A program made the position numbers and the translations under genes. This document shows positions 55,305-58,679 of a stretch of 58,679 nt of DNA, piece after piece; the first letter of the stretch is position 1; every line of letters begins with the position of its first letter. Under the pieces are notes generated by a model that was not told where the DNA came from, did no database searches, and saw only the letters and a list, made by a program, of their open reading frames with translations. Origin of the DNA: Zygophlyctis sp. KS116 (Eukaryota; Chytridiomycota); contig BAAFSQ010000035.1 in the NCBI GenBank assembly GCA_054661495.1, positions 1-58,679 of the forward strand, given 5' to 3'.

Positions 55305-55357
55305 TTAATTTTAGGAATTATTTAGGTTACAACAATCTTGTATATTATCTAGATTAA

Positions 55358-56013
55358 TCAGACATTATCTTGCATGTTATCTAGAGTCTTGATCATTGGT
55401 GAAGTTAATAACAGTGGTGTCATGCAGGGTGATGATCTAATATCTGGTACATACACTAGTGGTGATTTTGGAATTTTATCAAAACTAAACGATTCCAACC
55501 GATCATACATATTTGATAATTCAGTCTCTGATAGATATAAATCAAAATCCAGGAGAACTAGAAACTCTAATTCTAACTTGTTTAATTCACCAACAGTTAT
55601 TCCACCTACTTCTATGACTAAGTATATAATTTCTTACTTGCCATGTGTGCATTTGTATAAAAAACATCAGATAAGAATTTAATAGAAACTAAAACACCAC
55701 TTATTATAAGCCGATGGCAATTAAAAGAGTTGAGTATTAAGGGAGTTCGGGAAATTGGTTCATCATAGACTACCCATCCTAAATCTTGAATTAGGGATAA
55801 TCGTTCCAAGTATATTAAAAGAGCTAAAAAACACTCTGAACTAGCAGGTGCATATTTAAGAATGCGAAATAAATAAGAGGAAATGTTGATGGATGGGACA
55901 CTTTTAGCATGGAATCGGGTTAGAGAATGGGATGCAGGGATTTCATCATTAAGACATATTATAGCATCCAAGTAATCAGAGACTAGAGAAACTGTGGCAC
56001 TTGCATCATTCAT
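55358..56013 (-). CDS. Pho80-type cyclin
   Basis: 211 aa from two exons separated by a 20-nt intron at 55618-55637. The cyclin fold is recognisable: VPSINISSYLFRILKYAPASSECFLALLIYLERLS, LNSFNCHRLIISGVLVSIKFLSDVF, then after splicing VGGITVGELNKLELEFLVLLDFDLY. This order is that of the Pho80/Pcl (cyclin P/U) group, which partners Pho85-type kinases in nutrient and polarity control. The plus-strand ORF of 55374-55682 is its antisense shadow. Confidence 0.88.
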
Positions 56014-56036
56014 TACTTGAAACCTAGTCCGATTTA

Positions 56037-58425
<2,389 letters not shown>

Positions 58426-58532
58426 CGCCAGTTCGTGACGCAAAAGTTCGTGATTTTTGAACGTTTTGATTGGGATTTAGAGGGAATTTAAACAGATGGA
58501 AATTAAAAAATAATATTATAATTAAAAATGTA

Positions 58533-58679
58533 TTAAAACTCTTGATCGCATAGCATTGTATTAAGTACAGCCAATGGAAAATCATCGAGTCCGTCTAATG
58601 GCCCAAAGTGCGATCGTAAAAAATCTCATCAATGCTGTTGGGTTGTCCGATCCTGGAATCTTATGAAAAAGGAAATTCC
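58533..58679 (-). CDS. Possible 3' end of a further gene (truncated)
   Basis: A minus-strand frame ending with TAA at 58533 reads FGPLDGLDDFPLAVLNTM and is open back to about 58620, where a splice acceptor would be required. A plus-strand reading from ATG 58574 also gives 30 clean residues (MENHRVRLMAQSAIVKNLIN...) before a stop at 58664. With the window ending here I cannot decide between them. Confidence 0.25.

Noticed and set aside
55374-55682. Plus-strand 102-aa ORF
   Set aside because: It is fully antisense to the spliced second exon of the Pho80-type cyclin, which has clear family motifs; the plus reading has none.

Overview
This window is a gene-dense, AT-rich stretch of a eukaryotic nuclear genome. 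I can support about 50 protein-coding genes on both strands and see no complete RNA gene. Most genes carry spliceosomal introns of only 20-33 nt, typically GTAA...(T/C)AG, plus one 40-nt intron. Removing them restores continuous frames and family motifs in almost every gene. Two genes need micro-exons of 6 and 7 nt. Intergenic space is minimal: several co-oriented genes are 0-9 nt apart, three same-strand or tail-to-tail pairs share clear coding overlaps, and most convergent stop codons lie within a few nucleotides.

Gene content points to an early-diverging, zoosporic fungus-like opisthokont, a Rozella/Cryptomycota-, aphelid- or chytrid-type organism (inference). Fungal or opisthokont signals are an Atp19-like ATP synthase subunit k, a Bit61/HbrB-type TORC2 subunit, Cue3/ASCC2, PBDC1 (YPL225W family), an Och1-like GT32, HisG and a Pho80-type cyclin. 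A flagellated stage is implied by both dynein-2 intermediate chains (DYNC2I2/WDR34 and DYNC2I1/WDR60) and MORN5. Dikaryotic fungi have lost these, and a Qc-SNARE resembling the SYP7 group is also atypical for them.

Layout. 1-3.6 kb: a secreted LPMO/chitin-binding-like protein with a Ser/Thr tail, a PAS-kinase-type Ser/Thr kinase and PBDC1. 3.8-15.1 kb: a small coiled-coil protein, ALG6, MRD1, PIG-H-like, Atp19-like, the TORC2 subunit, VMA12, a SNARE, UTP23, SRRM1, DYNC2I2 and a small membrane protein. 15.2-25.8 kb: leucine aminopeptidase, a PAQR receptor, ASCC2, a secreted lipase, AP-3 sigma, MORN5, a Cox14-like protein, ATP synthase subunit g and CLASP. 25.8-36.5 kb: ankyrin-tailed asparaginase, a truncated AAA ATPase, SPT5, a 31-residue ankyrin-repeat protein, GT32, a KEN-box protein and a small membrane protein. 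36.5-44.4 kb: IMP1, PIP5K, DYNC2I1, an IQ-motif protein and a basic Ser-rich protein. 44.5-58.4 kb: UDP-glucose dehydrogenase, CARM1, UGGT, dynein-1 light intermediate chain, HisG, HemE, a cyclin and kinesin-13.

Functional themes: ER glycoprotein synthesis and quality control (ALG6, UGGT, GPI synthesis, GT32), cytoskeleton and flagellum (kinesin-13, CLASP, dynein-1 and dynein-2 subunits, MORN5), mitochondrial ATP synthase and protein processing, and RNA metabolism (MRD1, UTP23, SRRM1, SPT5). The neighbours do not form metabolic clusters. Their tight packing raises questions about how transcripts are bounded. I found no convincing mobile element, CRISPR array or viral gene.
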